A stretch of 64,000 nt of DNA from Streptomyces iranensis. GTDB taxonomy: Bacteria; Actinomycetota; Actinomycetes; Streptomycetales; Streptomycetaceae. The position numbers and the translations under genes are program-made. Below the pieces are notes generated by a model. It saw only the letters and a list, made by a program, of their open reading frames with translations, was not told where the DNA came from and did no database searches. Shown in pieces: positions 61,023-64,000 of the stretch. The stretch's first letter is position 1. Every line of letters starts with the position of its first letter. The DNA lies in contig NZ_JAGGLR010000001.1 in NCBI RefSeq assembly GCF_017874715.1, positions 62,001 through 126,000 on the forward strand, in the 5' to 3' direction.

Positions 61023-62264
61023 ATGACCGCTATGACACCCGGCTCGAACCTCCCCCTCTCCGTCGCGCGCGTGGCGGTTGACGTCACCGCTCCGGTGCGG
61101 CTCGACGTATCGGGCCTGCTGCTCACCGCCAACGGCAAAGTGCGTTCCGACGACGACTTCGTCTTCTACAACCAGCCCACCGGGCCGGGCGTGACCCACC
61201 GCGCCGGGACGGCGGGCGCGGGCGACAGCATTACGGTGGACACCGCCGCCGTCCCCGCCGACATCGAGAAGATCGTGGTGACCGCGAGCCTGGACGCGCC
61301 CGGGGCGACGTTCGCGGGCACCGAGCCGACCGCCACCGTGCGCGGTGCCGACGACGGCGCGGTGATCGCCGCGTTCACCCCGCCGCGGCTGGGCAACGAG
61401 ACCGCGCTGGTGGTCGTGGAGGTGTACCGGCGCAATGGGGCGTGGAAGGTGCGCGCGGTCGGGCAGGGGTATGCCAACGGTCTGGCGGGCATCGCCACCG
61501 ACTTCGGGGTGACGGTCGAGGAGCCCGCCGCCCCGGCGGCCGCCCCCACCGCCCCCGCCGCCCAGACGCCGCCCCCGCCGAGCGGCCCGCCCGCCGGTTT
61601 CCAGCCCCCGCCGCCCATGCCGTCCGCTCCCCCGGCCGCAGCGCCCGCCGCCGCGGCGCCCGCCGCCGCGGCGGCCCCGGCCACCGGGAAGATCAACCTG
61701 GACAAGGGCCGGGTCAGCCTCCAGAAGAACCAGACGGTGTCCCTGGTCAAGGGCGGCCGCCCGCTGCTCAGCTCCGTGAAGATGGGCCTGGGCTGGGAGC
61801 CCGCCTTCCGGGGCAAGGACATCGACCTCGACGCGTCCGTGATCGCCTTCGGTGTCGACCGTAAGAAGATCGACGCCTGCTTCTTCGGCAAGCTGGCCAT
61901 CCTCAACGGCGCCATCCAGCACTCCGGCGACAACCTCACCGGTGAGGGCGGAGGCGACGACGAGTCCATCACCGTCCACCTCGGCGGCCTCCCGCCCGAG
62001 GTCACCGGCCTGGTCTTCACGGTCAACTCCTTCTCCGGCCAGAAGTTCACCGATGTGGCCAAGGCGTACTGCCGCCTCCTCGACGCCCAGACCGGCGAGG
62101 AACTGGTCCGCTTCGACCTCACCCACGCCGAGCCGCGCACGGGCGTGATGATGGCCAAGCTGATCAAGCAGTTCTCGGGCGAGTGGGAGATGACCGCGAT
62201 GGGCGAGTACGTCGACTCGCGCACCGTCCGCGGCATGGCCAAGCCCGCCGGCAAGGCTCTGTGA
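61023..62264 (+). CDS. Two-domain TerD-family (tellurium/stress) protein
   Basis: Protein of 413 residues. A first, less typical TerD domain (about 10-168, with the DDDFVFYNQ calcium motif) is joined by a Pro/Ala linker (about 170-225: PPPPSGPPAGFQPPPPMPS and poly-Ala) to a second, typical TerD domain (SLVKGGRPLLSSVKMGLGWEP; SGDNLTGEGGGDDESI, calcium ligands). TerD domains bind calcium and act in stress or tellurite resistance and phage defence complexes. Many Streptomyces TerD proteins occur in several copies per genome. No terABC-like genes are nearby. Confidence 0.9.
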   Translation: MTAMTPGSNLPLSVARVAVDVTAPVRLDVSGLLLTANGKVRSDDDFVFYNQPTGPGVTHRAGTAGAGDSITVDTAAVPADIEKIVVTASLDAPGATFAGTEPTATVRGADDGAVIAAFTPPRLGNETALVVVEVYRRNGAWKVRAVGQGYANGLAGIATDFGVTVEEPAAPAAAPTAPAAQTPPPPSGPPAGFQPPPPMPSAPPAAAPAAAAPAAAAAPATGKINLDKGRVSLQKNQTVSLVKGGRPLLSSVKMGLGWEPAFRGKDIDLDASVIAFGVDRKKIDACFFGKLAILNGAIQHSGDNLTGEGGGDDESITVHLGGLPPEVTGLVFTVNSFSGQKFTDVAKAYCRLLDAQTGEELVRFDLTHAEPRTGVMMAKLIKQFSGEWEMTAMGEYVDSRTVRGMAKPAGKAL

Positions 62265-62393
62265 ACCACCCCGCCAGGCCGCGCGGCGGCAGGCAGGTCG
62301 AGCGGGACCGTCTGCCGAGCTGACCGCCCAGTACAAGGCCCGTCATGGGGCATTGGGCCGGGCGGAGGTCGACGCGGCGCGGGCGCTTCTGCG

Positions 62394-63500
62394 TCATTGC
62401 GGATGCCCGGCCCATGCCGATGGCCCGGCATGCGCGAACCCGGGTGACGTAGCGGTCGGCACAGAGCCGGAAGCGGGGCCGGGGCCGCCCGACAGCCCCG
62501 CCGCGCGGGCCAGGCGGCGGTAGGAGTCCAGGAGGGCCTCGCGGTCGTAGGTGCTCGTCGTGACCAGCACCTCGTCGGCGTCGCTGCGCTCGATCAGCTC
62601 GTCGAGCGCGGCGGCGACCTCGTCCTCCGTGCCGTACAGCTGGCCGCGCAGGCCCCGCTCGTAGAAGCCGCGCTCCTTCTCGGTCATCTCCCGGGCCTCG
62701 ATCTCCGAGGCCGGGGCCAGCGGCGGGAAGACGCCGTGGGTGCGGGAGTGGGCCATCGACCACGCCTCGGGGAGCAGCAGTCTGCGGGCCTCCTCCGTGG
62801 TGTCGGCGACCGCGACATTGCCCGAGACGACGACGTACGGGGCGGAGGACCACGCCGAGGGGCGGAAGCCCGCGCGGTAGCGGTCGATCGCGCGCAGCAT
62901 CTCGTCCCGGCCGCGCAGATCGCCGATCACCAGGGACAGTCCGGCCCGCGCCGCCAGATCCGCGCCGGCGCCGGTGGCCAGGATGAAGACGGGCAGCCGC
63001 AGCCCCTCCGCCGGGTGGGCGTGGACCTGGGGGTGGGCGTCCTGCTCACCGGTGAACCAGCCGAGCAGCTCGTCCAGTTGGGCGCCGAAGTCCCGCGCGG
63101 CGTCCTTCTCGGCGCCCAGGGCGCGGCGGATGCCGTCGGTGAAGCCGACGGAGCGGCCCAGGCCCATGTCGATCCGGCCCGGGAAGAGGGATTCGAGCAC
63201 CCCGAACTGCTCCGCCACGACCAGCGGGCGGTGGTTCGGCAGCATCACACCGCCCGTGCCCACGCGGATGCGGACCGTCGCCGCCGCGACGGCGGACGCC
63301 AGCACCGTGGGCGCCGAACCGGCCACGCCGGGCACGCTGTGGTGCTCGGAGACCCAGAAGCGGTGGTAGCCGAGCGCCTCGGCGGCTTGCGCGAACCGTA
63401 CGGTGTCGCGCAGCGCCTGCGACCGCTCCCGCCCCTGGCGGGTGCGGGAGCGGTCCAGGATGGAGAAGGGGGTGGTGCGCAGGCGTGAGGTCACGCTCAC
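62394..63500 (-). CDS. Luciferase-like (LLM class) flavin-dependent oxidoreductase
   Basis: Protein of 368 residues with the bacterial-luciferase-type barrel. EALGYHRFWVSEHHSVPGVAGSAPTVLASAVAA (quoted in part), RIRVGTGGVMLPNHRPLVVAEQFG and FPGRIDMGLGRSVG are typical of the MsnO8-type or single-component LLM group. It would use reduced FMN (or F420) from a separate reductase. The substrate is unknown. The last 30 residues are a disordered Pro/Ser/Gly tail. Confidence 0.88.
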   Translation of the reverse strand: MSVTSRLRTTPFSILDRSRTRQGRERSQALRDTVRFAQAAEALGYHRFWVSEHHSVPGVAGSAPTVLASAVAAATVRIRVGTGGVMLPNHRPLVVAEQFGVLESLFPGRIDMGLGRSVGFTDGIRRALGAEKDAARDFGAQLDELLGWFTGEQDAHPQVHAHPAEGLRLPVFILATGAGADLAARAGLSLVIGDLRGRDEMLRAIDRYRAGFRPSAWSSAPYVVVSGNVAVADTTEEARRLLLPEAWSMAHSRTHGVFPPLAPASEIEAREMTEKERGFYERGLRGQLYGTEDEVAAALDELIERSDADEVLVTTSTYDREALLDSYRRLARAAGLSGGPGPASGSVPTATSPGFAHAGPSAWAGHPQ

Positions 63501-63528
63501 GTCAACGCGTACCCCGGCCGGGACGATT

Positions 63529-63597
63529 CCCCCGGCCCCGCTCGGCGTCAGCCCCCGGCCTCGCTCTGCGTCAGCCCCCGGCCCCGCTCGGCGTCAG
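63529..63597. repeat. 23-bp tandem repeat, three copies, over the PhoX-like stop codon
   Basis: The unit starts CCCCCGGCCCCGCTCGGC and ends GTCAG; copies begin at 63529, 63552 and 63575 with two to three mismatches in the middle copy. The last copy includes the TGA stop of the minus-strand PhoX-like gene (63594-63596). Confidence 0.9.
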
Positions 63598-64000
63598 CGC
63601 TGGCGGCGCCAGGGGCCGGTGATCGCGAGCATGATGCCCGGCACCTGGATGTTGGCGTAGAGCGTCGAGCCGTCGGGCGAGAAGACCACACCGGTGAACT
63701 CGCTGAACTCCGGCTCCTCCGCGCTGCCGATGTTCAGGTCGTTGCGCGCGATCGGGTACGTCCGGCCGTCCTCGGTGGCGCCGAAGAGGTGCTGGACGCC
63801 CTCGCCGTCCTCGGCGATGACCAGACCGCCGTACGGCGAGACCGTGATGTTGTCCGGGCCGTCGAAGGCGCCGTCCTTCGACGGGTCGGGGTTGACGCCC
63901 AGCAGCACCTTGAGGGTGAGGGTGCGGCGCTTGGGGTCGTAGAACCAGACCTGGCCGTCGTGCTGGACCGGGCTCTCCTCACGGGCGAACGAGGAGACGA
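63594..64000 (-). CDS. PhoX/DUF839-type alkaline phosphatase (5' end outside window)
   Basis: The visible 135 or so codons are the C-terminal part of a PhoX-like protein; the frame remains open to the right edge. DGPDNITVSPYGGLVIAEDG and FTGVVFSPDGSTLYANIQVPG are conserved in the DUF839/PhoX beta-propeller phosphatases, which are exported and depend on calcium and iron. Streptomyces homologues are phosphate-starvation enzymes. A PHO box would lie outside this window. The end of the gene carries the 23-base repeat. Confidence 0.85.
   Translation of the reverse strand, partial: VSSFAREESPVQHDGQVWFYDPKRRTLTLKVLLGVNPDPSKDGAFDGPDNITVSPYGGLVIAEDGEGVQHLFGATEDGRTYPIARNDLNIGSAEEPEFSEFTGVVFSPDGSTLYANIQVPGIMLAITGPWRRQR

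Overview
The window is about 72% GC, with GTG starts, ATGA/GTGA gene overlaps and strongly biased third positions. Together with its gene content this is a Streptomyces chromosome core-to-arm segment. From memory, the first half follows the order of S. coelicolor SCO1838 to SCO1867: crotonase, the small DNA-binding protein Gbn, ABC-F protein, PitH2-type phosphate transporter, cobalamin operon, LAETG-anchored surface protein, and ectABCD. No tRNA, rRNA, insertion sequence, prophage or CRISPR array was seen.

Layout. 1-1367 holds the end of a SpoIIE-type phosphatase gene. 1555-8442 (minus strand) holds a crotonase, gbn, an ABC-F ATPase, an unknown protein, an alpha/beta hydrolase and a class II aldolase. 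8794-10321 holds a low-affinity phosphate transporter behind a PHO box. 10495-20242 is a cobalamin riboswitch and a tightly overlapping late-cobalamin operon (cbiB, cobQ, chelatase I/D fusion, cobO, cobB, a CbiG/CobE-like gene, a CbiX-like gene, cobC). 20834-24972 has a sortase substrate, an amidohydrolase, and an ECF sigma factor with a membrane partner. 25292-28531 is ectABCD, making ectoine and 5-hydroxyectoine, behind a sigma-B-like and apparently leaderless promoter.

28635-53430 is largely sugar-acid metabolism: alpha-ketoglutarate-semialdehyde dehydrogenase with a divergent IclR regulator (29883-32324), a pectate-lyase-9-like secreted protein, a polysaccharide deacetylase-like lipoprotein, an ABC sugar importer without its own ATPase plus Gfo/Idh and PmoA-like genes (39581-45080), an IlvD/Edd dehydratase and a DapA-family enzyme (45164-47826), a FadR-type regulator, an MFS transporter, 5-dehydro-4-deoxyglucarate dehydratase and uronate dehydrogenase. 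These fit import and non-phosphorylative oxidation of uronic or aldonic acids to alpha-ketoglutarate. A motif TGTTCG(A/G)(T/C)AT upstream of three of the transcription units suggests one regulon. Also inside this stretch are a NarL-type two-component pair, an aldo/keto reductase and a purine permease.

53907-64000 holds a MarR/MFS/isochorismatase-like operon, an SDR, a TetR/DMT-transporter divergent pair with a long inverted operator, an epimerase, a DUF1963 protein, a two-domain TerD protein, a luciferase-like oxidoreductase and the end of a PhoX-type phosphatase gene.

The most unexpected signals are: (i) short tandem repeats sitting at or just beyond stop codons of seven genes; (ii) a CbiX-like protein that has lost both expected active-site histidines; (iii) a 21-codon ORF joining cobQ to the chelatase gene where cobN is expected; (iv) a short leader ORF between the B12 riboswitch and cbiB; and (v) enzyme-like proteins lacking key catalytic residues (PL9-like, NodB-like, isochorismatase-like).
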